Assembly (NCBI GenBank): GCA_041665305.1
Contig: JBAYJD010000035.1
Coordinates: forward strand, 1-32,847
Direction of reading: 5' to 3'
Source of the DNA: YA12-FULL-51-18 sp041665305
GTDB lineage: Bacteria; Elusimicrobiota; Elusimicrobia; Elusimicrobiales; UBA9959
Length of the DNA: 32,847 bases
Shown here one piece after another: positions 6,545 through 14,591 of the stretch (position 1 is its first letter; every line of letters starts with the position of its first letter). The position numbers were made by a program, and so were the translations under genes. The notes under the pieces are model-generated. The model worked only from the letters and a program-made list of their open reading frames with translations. It had not been told where the DNA came from and ran no database searches.

Positions 6545-8749
6545 CTATCTGCCCGCTTCCAGCCGCCGAAGCGCGGCCGAGGCCGCCGCGTCTCCGGGCC
6601 GCAGCTTTACGGCTCCGCGATAGGCTTTCAGCGCCTCTTCCTTCCCGCCCTGCGCCTCGTAGCACTCGCCCATCCGGAAAAGCGGCTCGGCCAGGTCCGG
6701 GCGCAAAGCGGACGCTCCGGCAAGCTCGGTTATCGCTTTTGAATACTCTTTCATATTAAAATAAAGCTCCGCCGCTTCCATGGACCTCTCATAATTTCGG
6801 GGGTCGCCGGGCAGTTCGCGCAGTTCTTTCTTAATGCGCGCCAGAGCGATGCTGGGGCGCGCGAGGCCGGAGATCAGATAGGCCGATTTCACCGAAAGCG
6901 CTTTTTCAAACGCAAAGACCGCCCCGTCGTAATCCCCGCCGTCGAGCAGCGCGGAACCGAGATTAAACCATGTGACCGGGCATTCGGGATCCAGTTCAAG
7001 CGCGATCCGGAACTCCGCCGCCGCCGCGGCGTATTTCAGCTGCTTGAAGTAAAAATACCCCAGTTCCCTGTGCGCCTCCAGATCGGCGGGCCGCGCCGCT
7101 ACATCCCTGGACCGCTCGGCGACCACACGGTCGTAATTCTCAAGGTACGGTTTCCGGGGTTTGTCCCGCGGCATGACGGCATGGATCTGCGCGCCCTGGA
7201 AATCGGCTTCCTTCCTGAAATCGAACATCAGGGCGTCGGCCATAAGACGGTGAAGCTCGCTGATCCCGGAGGGCGCGGCGGAAACGATGTGGGAAACTTT
7301 ATATCCGCGTAGATTCTGTTCGAACTTTCCAAGCACCGCCTCATACTGCCCGCCGCCTACCGTCTTGCGGCCCGAAAGAAGGAAAAGCTCGGCCCTCCCG
7401 CAAAGCACGACGCTGTCGGGAGGCGTATGCGCGGCCAGCCACGCCGCAGGTTCCGTGAGGCCGTATTTAAAACGCCCCGTCGCCGGCACGCGGAACCCGG
7501 GAACCCCGCAAAAGGAAAGATTGGTAATAACCAGGCCCGCTAACAAAACCAGGGAGGCCGCAAAATACGCGGCCCACGGCAGGCCCCGCAGGAGCACGGC
7601 TTTTCGCCTGAAATACCGCGCCCGCTCGCCGATCGACGCGCGGATCGCGTCCCCGCCTTCCAGAACGGCCAGCCAGAAGAACGGGAGCATGGGGAGGAGC
7701 AGGCGGAGCTGCCGGGACGGATAAAGGATGAGGACCGCCATATACGCGGCCAGGTACAATACTACCGGTCTTTTCATGCGGTCGCGCATAAGGCGCAAGC
7801 CGCCGGCCGCGGCGGCTAAAAGCGTGAGACCCGCGGCAAAGGTTCCGATCAAGGAAGGGAAATTAAACCAGTCGGAAAAAACCGGCGCAAGCGAATCCCC
7901 AAGCCCCGTCTCGCTGAGAAAGAGGAACGGATACATCACGCGGGCGAGCCCCGGCAGATAATACAGGAAGTCGTCCGCGACCGCGCCCCGCAATTCTACC
8001 CAAACAGAAGCCCCCGAAGGGAGGGAACGCGCAAGATCAGCCCAATATGGCCACGCATTAAGCCCCCCCGCGTGAGACAGTCCGAGCCAGTTGGCCAGCG
8101 CCCAGGGCGCGGCAATGAGAACGACGGCGGATAAAAAAACGGCGGCTTTGCGTCTGACCGCGCCGGCGCAATAAAAGACCGCCCCGGAGAACACCACCGA
8201 GACGCCGATCAGCCTGGTCAGCAGCGCGAGACCCGCGGCGAGGCCGGCGCCGAACGGCCGCGCCATACCCGCATCCTCGCCAACGCGCAGCATGAGGAGC
8301 AGCGCCGCCGTTGAAAAAAGCGAATATGCCGGTTCCGACATGACTTCGGCCGAATGCTGGACAAAAAAAGGGTTGAGAGCGGTCGCCGCCAGGATCAGCG
8401 CGCTGCGCCCCGGAGGGTATAAGCGCCGGAGCAGCCGGTAGAGCAACACAAGGGCTAACAGGCCGATAAGGATGTTCAGCGCCTTGCCGGCTAAAATAAT
8501 ATTCCCGGGGAGGACTACGGCGGCGGGGAGCAGCATAAGAGGGAACACCGGCGGATATGTGAGCTGCGCCGGATCCCCCGGCATGCCGATATCGCGGTAA
8601 CCCGACCCGCGGGCCATGGAAAGAGAAAGGGTGAGGTAGGACGCGCTGTCCGGAGTATAAACGCACGTCCGGTTCAGGAGCAAAACCGCGGAAATTAAGA
8701 ACACAACGACCGGAAGGACAATAACGGCTTTTCTTATTGACCTACGCAT
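6545..8749 (-). CDS. GT-C type membrane glycosyltransferase with C-terminal TPR domain
   Basis: A 734-residue protein. Residues 1 to about 430 hold roughly ten membrane helices in the ArnT/GT39 pattern: an N-terminal helix, then an outward loop with the likely catalytic acid Asp34 in YTPDSASYL, LLPAAVVLPGN, HSAEVMSEPAYSLFSTAALLLML, and LLTRLIGVS. A periplasmic domain follows. From about residue 555 to the end there are TPR repeats (FYFKQLKYAAAAAEFRIALELDP, LGSALLDGGDYDGAVFAFEKAL, MGECYEAQGGKEEALKAYRGAVKLRP). Such enzymes move a sugar from a polyprenyl phosphate to protein or glycan. GGAG lies 5 nt before the ATG. It is 13 nt downstream of the metallopeptidase gene and probably cotranscribed. 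Substrate cannot be told. Confidence 0.82.
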   Translation of the reverse strand: MRRSIRKAVIVLPVVVFLISAVLLLNRTCVYTPDSASYLTLSLSMARGSGYRDIGMPGDPAQLTYPPVFPLMLLPAAVVLPGNIILAGKALNILIGLLALVLLYRLLRRLYPPGRSALILAATALNPFFVQHSAEVMSEPAYSLFSTAALLLMLRVGEDAGMARPFGAGLAAGLALLTRLIGVSVVFSGAVFYCAGAVRRKAAVFLSAVVLIAAPWALANWLGLSHAGGLNAWPYWADLARSLPSGASVWVELRGAVADDFLYYLPGLARVMYPFLFLSETGLGDSLAPVFSDWFNFPSLIGTFAAGLTLLAAAAGGLRLMRDRMKRPVVLYLAAYMAVLILYPSRQLRLLLPMLPFFWLAVLEGGDAIRASIGERARYFRRKAVLLRGLPWAAYFAASLVLLAGLVITNLSFCGVPGFRVPATGRFKYGLTEPAAWLAAHTPPDSVVLCGRAELFLLSGRKTVGGGQYEAVLGKFEQNLRGYKVSHIVSAAPSGISELHRLMADALMFDFRKEADFQGAQIHAVMPRDKPRKPYLENYDRVVAERSRDVAARPADLEAHRELGYFYFKQLKYAAAAAEFRIALELDPECPVTWFNLGSALLDGGDYDGAVFAFEKALSVKSAYLISGLARPSIALARIKKELRELPGDPRNYERSMEAAELYFNMKEYSKAITELAGASALRPDLAEPLFRMGECYEAQGGKEEALKAYRGAVKLRPGDAAASAALRRLEAGR

Positions 8750-8762
8750 AAATACTCCGGTT

Positions 8763-9740
8763 TTATTGTCGGCCGCTTATGATGGTCCTGAACTGCCTTG
8801 AGGAAAGCGGAATACCCGCTGGGATGGTACATGTTATCTGGATCCTGCCGCCGCCATTCTCCAGCGTAATTTCAGTCGTCTCGCCGCCCATTACCGCCGG
8901 GCTGCTTTCCATGTCCAGGATCCGGAAATCCGAATTTGACCCGCTGGAGGATTTAAGGCCCATGCCGTTCACAAGGCATTCGAACGCGCCGTCCTCGAAC
9001 GCGAGGTCCAGCAGCTCGTTTACGCGAACTTTCCTTGCCACCTTCACCGTTTGTCCGGCCTGATATTCATTGCGCATCGGGGAATCGCCCTCATAATTCC
9101 CATTGGCCATGAATTTATAGGCTATACTGCCCATAAGCCCCGGGCATTCGTCCTCAAGGTAAGGGCTGGCCTGGGGATATTTTCCCGCCATCAACAAGCT
9201 GAATTCCTGCGCCTCGGTGGCGCCGCATTCATTGGAAACCTCATCCCAGCGCAGGTGATAAAACTCATGGATAAATGTCCCGGCTCGTTCGAACCTGTTT
9301 TTTTTGAAAAAACCAGGGCAAAAATACACTTTGCCGCCCCTTACCGCGGCCTGCGGGCGCCTTCCGTCCCTTCCGTGATGCTCAAGGCATATCGGCAGGT
9401 CCGTATTTTCGTCATCGAGATCGTCAGCCGAATTTATGCCGCGAGCATCGCCATCATACACAAAAACACCGGAATCGGCGGGAACTCCGTTTAATTTTTC
9501 CCGCAAGCCGGCTATCAGAGCATTGTATGTCCGAAAAGAACGGAGATACAGCGGAGTCTCATCGCCTATCGCGTTCCCGTTCCTGTTCAGAGCCAGATCC
9601 ATATAGCGTTTGGCGTCGGCCAACGCCTCAACGACCATTTGCTTTCGGGTCTGACGGCCGAAATTTGTTTCCGTTGCGGAAACACCGCAGGAAAAAGCGG
9701 CCAGAATCGCTGCGGCCAGCGCAAAATGTTTCGTGATCAT
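8763..9740 (-). CDS. Secreted zinc metallopeptidase, HEFYH motif, M35-like
   Basis: A 325-residue protein. I start it at the ATG at 9740 (MITKHFALAAAILAAF), which gives a clean signal peptide ending near VSA; the frame extends to 9806 but that start overlaps the upstream gene and lacks a signal sequence. The zinc motif is His158-Glu159-Phe-Tyr-His162, preceded by VYFCPGFFKKNRFERAGTFI. That context (ICPxFF...R..T.IHE..H) matches deuterolysin/aspzincin M35 peptidases. After HLRWDEVSNECGATEAQEF the third zinc ligand could be Glu171, Glu176 or Asp166, so the exact clan is open. The C-terminal 90 residues look like a beta-sandwich domain. It sits in an operon between an unknown secreted protein and the GT-C/TPR gene. 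Confidence 0.72.
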   Translation of the reverse strand: MITKHFALAAAILAAFSCGVSATETNFGRQTRKQMVVEALADAKRYMDLALNRNGNAIGDETPLYLRSFRTYNALIAGLREKLNGVPADSGVFVYDGDARGINSADDLDDENTDLPICLEHHGRDGRRPQAAVRGGKVYFCPGFFKKNRFERAGTFIHEFYHLRWDEVSNECGATEAQEFSLLMAGKYPQASPYLEDECPGLMGSIAYKFMANGNYEGDSPMRNEYQAGQTVKVARKVRVNELLDLAFEDGAFECLVNGMGLKSSSGSNSDFRILDMESSPAVMGGETTEITLENGGGRIQITCTIPAGIPLSSRQFRTIISGRQ

Positions 9741-9787
9741 AGCATAAGACCCGATCCGCGGCTCTAAGCGTATCCCGGTATCCGGTA

Positions 9788-10366
9788 TTAAGTATACCGT
9801 CCCCAAATCTTGATCAAATCTTCCTGGGCGGCGATATCGGCCTCATTGGCCGTCCAGTCCTGGTCGAAGCTCATGGTCTCCGAGGCCATTACGGCGTCGC
9901 CGTTGCAGACATCCACGATGCGCTGCTCGAAATCGGCCTTCATCTTGATCCGGTCGCCCATACGCCCGGGGAAAACCGGCATGTCATTCATTACAAAGGA
10001 ACAGCCGTTGACCCGGTCAAGGTCATAAGGCGGCGTCCGGGAAACATATCTGTCCATGGACGGATCATAATCCTTGTCCTTGCGGTGTCCGTAGCGGCCC
10101 ACGCTTACGACCTCTCCATCCTTAGGCCCGAAAAGCACCTCTTCAAAGGACCTGTTTTTGGGCACGACCCGCTCCACGCCGCCGTCTTCGCGCCAATCGC
10201 CGTCTAGAAATTGGCCGGGGGACAACTCGTGCCGCACTTCCCGTCCGTTGATGGCGAACTGTCCGCGGATGTTCTGGCGGAACTCGCAGCAACGCTGGGC
10301 AGGAGCAGCCGAAGCGGCGAAGGGCGACAACACAAAAAGGGCATATGCGGTCGTTATTAGTTTCAT
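9788..10366 (-). CDS. Secreted protein of unknown function, Cys-containing
   Basis: A 192-residue protein with a signal peptide (MKLITTAYALFVLSPFAASA, cleavage near AAPA). The mature part has four Cys (a CC pair right after the signal, then NGCSF and DVCNGD), which could form two disulfides. It is rich in Asp and Arg and has no family I recognise. The ATG follows a TATAGT box by only 6 nt, so the mRNA is probably leaderless. It heads a minus-strand operon and lies 47 nt before the metallopeptidase gene, so it may be an inhibitor, chaperone or partner of that enzyme; this is a guess from position only. Confidence 0.7.
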   Translation of the reverse strand: MKLITTAYALFVLSPFAASAAPAQRCCEFRQNIRGQFAINGREVRHELSPGQFLDGDWREDGGVERVVPKNRSFEEVLFGPKDGEVVSVGRYGHRKDKDYDPSMDRYVSRTPPYDLDRVNGCSFVMNDMPVFPGRMGDRIKMKADFEQRIVDVCNGDAVMASETMSFDQDWTANEADIAAQEDLIKIWGRYT

Positions 10367-10372
10367 ACCTAT

Positions 10373-10378
10373 ACTATA
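10373..10378 (-). promoter_or_regulatory. -10 box directly before the start codon (leaderless candidate)
   Basis: Minus strand reads TATAGT, five of six matches to TATAAT, and ends 6 nt before the ATG at 10366. Transcription would start at or within a base or two of the ATG. The -35 region (TGGCGG at 17 nt) is poor. Confidence 0.45.
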
Positions 10379-10446
10379 AGCGACCCGCGTCCGATCCGCC
10401 AGAGCCTAAAAGCCCATTTCCTCTGGGCCCATCGGTCCTTGTGCGG

Positions 10447-10471
10447 ATAAAAGGCGGTTGCCGCCTTTTAT
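10447..10471 (-). terminator. Terminator of the nucleotidyltransferase gene
   Basis: Perfect palindrome ATAAAAGGCGG / CCGCCTTTTAT with a 3-nt loop (11-3-11), beginning 7 nt after the minus-strand stop codon at 10478. The T run TTTTAT lies at its 3' side on the minus strand. Confidence 0.7.
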
Positions 10472-10477
10472 AGCCTT

Positions 10478-11488
10478 TTATAGGGCGGAAGCCGTTTTAT
10501 CGAACCTTATTTCGGAACTCTCGCCGATGTTGATCTGCTCGCGCCGGCCGATAATGGTCGCGCTGGGCCCGACAAGGGATCTGGTGAGGTTCATGTTCAT
10601 GATAACGGCATTCTCGTTTATGATGGAGTCTGAAACTATGGAATAATCCAAGGTCGCGCCGTCGCCTATGGAAGCATAGGGACCTATTATGGAATTGGAC
10701 ACCTTGGCCCTGGGAGAAATATATACCGGTTCCACCACCACGCAGCCGGGCGCGCGATGGGACGGTTTTTTCCTGTTCAGGATATACCGGTTGGTCTCAA
10801 GCAGGGTTTCGGGCTTTCCGCAGTCGTACCAGCCGTCGATGGCGACGGGCCTGAACTTATGCCCCCCTTTGAGCATCAGCACCATGGCGTCGGTAAGCTG
10901 GATCTCGCCCCTGGTGGTCTTGCCGGAGCGCACCAGCCGGTCAAGGCTCCTGAACAGCAGCCTGGAGTCCTTGAAGGCGTAAATACCCACAATGGCCGTT
11001 TTGGAAACCGGGTTCAGCGGCTTTTCCACCATATTCGTGATCAGCCCCCGTTCTATGTCCACGACGCCGAAGCGCCTCGGGTCCGCAACTTCCCTTACGG
11101 CGATGGCGTCCTCGCGCGCGTTCATAAATTTGCGCAGGTCCGCCGAAATGATGGTGTCGCCGAGCATGACCAGCGCGGGACCCTTCACATAATTGCGCGT
11201 GATCCAGATGGCGTGCCCAAGCCCCTTGGGCTCTTCCTGGACTATGTAGGTCACCGCCAGCCTGGGATATTTTTCCGAAACATAAGCCTTGATCTTATCG
11301 CCGAGATAGCCGATGACCATATAGATCTTTTTTATGCCCGCGCGGGAGACCTCGTCCAGGATATGGCCGATGATGGGTTTGTCGCCCACCGTCAGCAGCA
11401 CCTTGGGGTAGGTATGGGTGTGAGGCCGGAGCCTGGTCCCGGCTCCCGCCACGGGCACTATAGCCGAAAATTCGCCGTTCGTTTTCAT
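10478..11488 (-). CDS. Sugar-1-phosphate nucleotidyltransferase, long RmlA/GlmU-like
   Basis: A 336-residue cytosolic enzyme that joins a sugar-1-phosphate to an NTP. The nucleotide-binding signature VAGAGTRLRPHTHTYPK.LL is at residues 13-32 or so, followed by GLGHAIW and VMLGDTI with the metal-binding Asp. Residues from about 250 on form a left-handed beta-helix (CVVVEPVYISPRAKVSNSIIGPYASIGDGATLDYSIV), so it belongs to the longer bifunctional-looking class seen with dTDP-glucose and UDP-GlcNAc type enzymes. Substrate is not decided by sequence. AAGGA lies 7 nt before the ATG. It follows a strong terminator and ends with another, so it is its own transcription unit. It could feed the glycan locus further on. 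Confidence 0.85.
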   Translation of the reverse strand: MKTNGEFSAIVPVAGAGTRLRPHTHTYPKVLLTVGDKPIIGHILDEVSRAGIKKIYMVIGYLGDKIKAYVSEKYPRLAVTYIVQEEPKGLGHAIWITRNYVKGPALVMLGDTIISADLRKFMNAREDAIAVREVADPRRFGVVDIERGLITNMVEKPLNPVSKTAIVGIYAFKDSRLLFRSLDRLVRSGKTTRGEIQLTDAMVLMLKGGHKFRPVAIDGWYDCGKPETLLETNRYILNRKKPSHRAPGCVVVEPVYISPRAKVSNSIIGPYASIGDGATLDYSIVSDSIINENAVIMNMNLTRSLVGPSATIIGRREQINIGESSEIRFDKTASAL

Positions 11489-11507
11489 TTTTGTTTCCTT
11501 TTATTTA

Positions 11508-11533
11508 AAAAGCCCCGCATCAGCGGGGCTTTT
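11508..11533 (-). terminator. Rho-independent terminator after the anchored unknown protein
   Basis: Perfect stem AAAAGCCCCGC / GCGGGGCTTTT with 4-nt loop ATCA on the plus strand. Read on the minus strand the hairpin is followed by TTTTTAAAT, a classic terminator for the gene ending at 11554. Confidence 0.88.
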
Positions 11534-11553
11534 CAAGGACCGCCGGTCGTCGG

Positions 11554-12327
11554 TCACCTCCCCGGCGTTACATCCCTGAAATAAACGAGGTATTCCGTTT
11601 CGGATCTCACATCCGCGTCATCATAGGTAACAAGCCGCACCACTATACGGCCGTCCGCTTTGCGCAGCTCGCTGGTAACTTTCACTTTACTCTCCAGATG
11701 GGAGCCTTCGATGTATTTGACCTTGCCCGTATCCGAGTCTATAACTTTTCCGCCGGCGGGTATCATATCGGCGCCCGCAGGCCGGTCGGCCGTGGCTTCC
11801 GGGAATTTTACTTTCCAACTGAGTTCGGGGTATCGTTTCAGGTCCAGACTCAGCCGTTTTATTTCAGCGGGGGTCACCGTATCGAAATACTCGGGAGAGA
11901 TCGCGCTTTCATGATAGGTTACCACAAATTTTTTCGGACCGTTCATCCGGCCCGCCAGAAGCGCGCCGTCGACGGCGCCGTTTTCATGGAAGGCGCGCCC
12001 CGCATGCCAGCCGGCCAGGTCTTCTTTGACGGCGGGAACGCCCTTCATGAACAGGCTGTAGGCCTTTGCATACGGCATGTCGCCGGGCAGGGGGGCCAGG
12101 AGGCTTTCCACCGCGGGATCCAGCGCGGCCGCAGGCTTTATTTTTTCAGGTTCCGGGGTGTTCGGCTGGACATCCGACCCGGCGCCGCCTTCCAGGGCGC
12201 CCAGAGCGGAATCGGAAACCGCGTCGCGCAGGTCCCGGGGCTCGACGGCCGTCAGATGAAAGAAATAAGTGTAACAAGCCAGAGCGCAAACGGAAAAAAC
12301 AGCAAAACCCGTGATCTTGCTTTTCAT
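11554..12327 (-). CDS. Membrane-anchored or secreted protein of unknown function
   Basis: About 257 residues. An N-terminal hydrophobic helix (ITGFAVFSVCALACYTYFF) is a signal anchor or signal peptide, followed by an acidic, Pro-rich linker (QPNTPEPEKIKPAA) and a compact domain from about residue 75 with YAKAYSLFMKGVPAVKEDLAGWHAGRAF and KFVVTYHESAISPEYFDTVTP. The C-terminal half looks beta-rich. I recognise no family. GGAGGG stands 3 nt before the first ATG (12330) and 6 nt before the second (12327), so the second is the better start. A good extended -10 promoter lies about 55 nt upstream and a strong terminator follows, so it is monocistronic. Confidence 0.72.
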   Translation of the reverse strand: MKSKITGFAVFSVCALACYTYFFHLTAVEPRDLRDAVSDSALGALEGGAGSDVQPNTPEPEKIKPAAALDPAVESLLAPLPGDMPYAKAYSLFMKGVPAVKEDLAGWHAGRAFHENGAVDGALLAGRMNGPKKFVVTYHESAISPEYFDTVTPAEIKRLSLDLKRYPELSWKVKFPEATADRPAGADMIPAGGKVIDSDTGKVKYIEGSHLESKVKVTSELRKADGRIVVRLVTYDDADVRSETEYLVYFRDVTPGR

Positions 12328-12382
12328 CATAGTCCCTCCATAAACCGCGTTCGCGGCTGTTACAAGCAGCCTGCAAAACGAT

Positions 12383-12411
12383 ATTGTACCATATGTCCCG
12401 CGGCATTTTAA
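12383..12411 (-). promoter_or_regulatory. Sigma-70 type promoter of the 11554-12327 gene
   Basis: On the minus strand: TTAAAA at 12411-12406, a 17-nt spacer, and TACAAT at 12388-12383 with a TGG extension just before it. Four of six and five of six matches. Transcription would start near 12376. Confidence 0.6.
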
Positions 12412-12456
12412 CGCGGCCGGCGCGCGAACACGGATTTACAGGGCGCGGATCGCGGG

Positions 12457-13383
12457 CTACGGCCGGTCTATCCGCGACAGCCACTGTTCGGCTTCCCGCT
12501 CGCCGATGTCGAAGGCGCGCGCGCATTTAGGGCCGTTGAATTCGAGAACGCCCAGGCCCAGATCGGAAGGCGGCCTGATATAATGAACGACCGGCTCGGA
12601 TCTTATAAAAACCCGCGATTCGTAGATCTTCTGCGTATGAATGGCCAGCATCCTTCTGGCCTTGGATTCGAAATATCCGAATGTCCCCACGGAGGGATAA
12701 TCCATGTCCTCATCCCTGGAGTTGCCTATCATGACGATGGTTTTACAGCCCTCCAGGATGTTCAGGTTGATGTTGGCGATACCGGTAACGCCGCCGTCGA
12801 CCAGGTGATAGGTGCGGCCCTGCTCCGTGACTTCCACCGGCGGAAAGATCGTGGGAATAGCGCAGCTTGCGACCAGGGCGTCCACGAAAGAAAGGTTATA
12901 GCTGTGGGTTCCCCCGTCGAATTTCACGATATAGGGCAGTTTCAATTCCACGGCATGGCTGATAACATAAAAATTGATCCTGCGGCTGAACTTGTCTCCC
13001 GTTTTGGAAAGCCAGGCGTTCAAAAAATCGTAGACCGGCTCGTTCGAGAACATGCACATCCTGGAAGAATGCTTCTGGACGAGGAACCCTATCTTCGCCA
13101 AAAAGCCCGGTTTATGGTGCTGGTAAAGCTCCAGCGGCATATTATGATAGCCCGGACGCAAGGACAGGATCCTGTCCGCTTTCAGTCCGGCCCAGATCCC
13201 GCGCAGGTCCCCGGTCTTGTTGTAGCAATAGGCCGCGCCGTTGAGCGATCCTATGCTGAAGCCGGCGACGGCGTTGAACTCCAGGCCGCTGGAAACGAGT
13301 TTAGCCAGCACGCCGGACTGCCAGCTGCCCAGGGCGCCGCCGCCGCACAGGAACAGCCCCACCGGCCCCTTCAGTTTATTCAT
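12457..13383 (-). CDS. Patatin-like phospholipase
   Basis: A 308-residue patatin-family hydrolase with the Ser-Asp dyad: the oxyanion loop LCGGGALGSWQSGVL at residues 12-26, nucleophile Ser43 in GFSIG, and Asp196 in VDGGVTG. Length suits the single-domain bacterial class. There is no signal peptide, so it is cytosolic or exported without one, and should act on phospholipid acyl chains. I chose the ATG at 13383, where the family sequence begins (MNKLKGPVGLFLCGGG); the frame is open to 13821 but the extra residues are the antisense of the DUF1646 gene. Purine-rich GGAAAAGAAA precedes the start. It diverges from that transporter gene over a 61-nt gap. Confidence 0.9.
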   Translation of the reverse strand: MNKLKGPVGLFLCGGGALGSWQSGVLAKLVSSGLEFNAVAGFSIGSLNGAAYCYNKTGDLRGIWAGLKADRILSLRPGYHNMPLELYQHHKPGFLAKIGFLVQKHSSRMCMFSNEPVYDFLNAWLSKTGDKFSRRINFYVISHAVELKLPYIVKFDGGTHSYNLSFVDALVASCAIPTIFPPVEVTEQGRTYHLVDGGVTGIANINLNILEGCKTIVMIGNSRDEDMDYPSVGTFGYFESKARRMLAIHTQKIYESRVFIRSEPVVHYIRPPSDLGLGVLEFNGPKCARAFDIGEREAEQWLSRIDRP

Positions 13384-13426
13384 TTTCTTTTCCGGCCCCA
13401 AAATATATAGAATTGTTCTGCTAGAT

Positions 13427-13435
13427 ATTGTAGCA
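13427..13435 (-). promoter_or_regulatory. Extended -10 promoter of the patatin gene
   Basis: Minus strand reads TGCTACAAT: TGn plus TACAAT (five of six). It leaves a 5' leader of about 35-40 nt. The gap to the divergent DUF1646 gene is only 61 nt, so both promoters must overlap. Confidence 0.5.
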
Positions 13436-13444
13436 CAATCGATT

Positions 13445-14491
13445 ATGAGCGAATATCTTACCGTCGCGGGCCTGGCCCTGATCATGGGCCTGACGCTTTT
13501 CCTCCCCTTTTCAGTAAAAAAAGTGGAAGACGAGCTGGAAGCCTTCCTTTTTATAATGGGCCTCGCCGCGGTCACGATCTCGGGACGCTGGGCGCGGCCG
13601 CTGATCCTGGACGCGTTCCGCGAGCCGCTCAGGCTCACCGTTGCCGTGCTGGCCGTCGGCTTCGCGTTCACGGCGGCGCGCCCCGGCTTAAAAAACCGGC
13701 TGGAAAGATCCATAAAAACGCTGGGGCTCCGCTGGACGCTTTTCGCCGTCATACTCATTCTCGGACTGGGCTCAAGCCTTATGACCGCGGTGATCTCCGC
13801 GCTGATCCTGGCCGAGATCATAACCCTGCTGAAGCTTGAAAGGGCGTATGAAGTTAAAGTCGTGGTTTATGCCTGCTTCGCCATAGGCCTGGGCGCCGCG
13901 CTCACTCCGCTGGGCGAGCCGCTGTCGACCATCGCGGTGGCGAAACTTAAGGAACCGCCGCACAACGCCGATTTCTTCTACCTTCTCCGTCAGATAGGCG
14001 CCTGGGTGGTCCCCGGCGTAGTCCTGACCGCCTTCCTGGGCTCCCGCGGGCCCGGACGGACCGGCGCCGCCGGCGGGCTTTCGGAAGACGCCGCGGAAAC
14101 CGGCAAAAGCATCTTTCTAAGGGGTGCGAAAGTATATCTTTTCGTCATGGCGCTGATCTTCCTCGGCGCCGGCCTTGCGCCGCTCGCCGCGCGCTTCGTG
14201 CCTCAAATGCCGGACTGGCTCCTTTACTGGGCTAATTCGATCTCCGCAATTTTGGATAATGCCACGCTCGCGGCGGCCGAACTGGTGCCGGAAATGACCG
14301 ACCGGCAGGTTAAATTCGTTCTCATGGGCCTGCTGATCTCCGGCGGCATGCTCATTCCGGGCAACATACCGAACATCATAAGTTCCGCAAAACTGAGGAT
14401 CAAGTCCGGAGAATGGGCCCGTACGGCCGTGCCGTACGGGCTTTTTCTGATGCTGGCCTATTTCATACTGATGAGTATGTTTGTAGAATAG
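13445..14491 (+). CDS. DUF1646 family putative cation transporter
   Basis: A 348-residue integral membrane protein with about ten helices. Motifs of the DUF1646 family are visible: KKVEDELEAFLFIMGLAAVTISGRW near the N-terminus, GLGAALTPLGEPLSTI in the middle, and the C-terminal GNIPNIISSAKLRIKSGEW. Members are annotated as predicted cation transporters and share the general layout of ion-transporter-superfamily carriers, but no substrate is proven. The ATG at 13445 matches the family start; the open frame back to 13241 is antisense to the patatin gene. No Shine-Dalgarno is seen (GATT before ATG). It ends 100 nt before tnaA. Confidence 0.85.
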   Translation: MSEYLTVAGLALIMGLTLFLPFSVKKVEDELEAFLFIMGLAAVTISGRWARPLILDAFREPLRLTVAVLAVGFAFTAARPGLKNRLERSIKTLGLRWTLFAVILILGLGSSLMTAVISALILAEIITLLKLERAYEVKVVVYACFAIGLGAALTPLGEPLSTIAVAKLKEPPHNADFFYLLRQIGAWVVPGVVLTAFLGSRGPGRTGAAGGLSEDAAETGKSIFLRGAKVYLFVMALIFLGAGLAPLAARFVPQMPDWLLYWANSISAILDNATLAAAELVPEMTDRQVKFVLMGLLISGGMLIPGNIPNIISSAKLRIKSGEWARTAVPYGLFLMLAYFILMSMFVE

Positions 14492-14591
14492 TAAGGACGA
14501 CGGCGGGACCGGAAGAGCGGCGCCGGGCATTGAAACAAGAAGCCCTTTTTCCCCTACCCGCCCCTACACCCGGCCTTCAAGGAGCTCTCTC

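Noticed and set aside
12457..13821. Longer patatin frame starting at 13821
   Set aside because: The first 146 residues are the antisense of the DUF1646 gene; the family sequence starts at the ATG at 13383.
13241..14491. Longer DUF1646 frame starting at 13241
   Set aside because: The extra N-terminal residues are antisense to the patatin gene and have no membrane-protein character; the family starts at 13445.
14492..14591. TnaC-like leader peptide upstream of tnaA
   Set aside because: No short frame with a properly placed Trp and a stop before tnaA is seen; the frame at 14413-14616 runs into tnaA.
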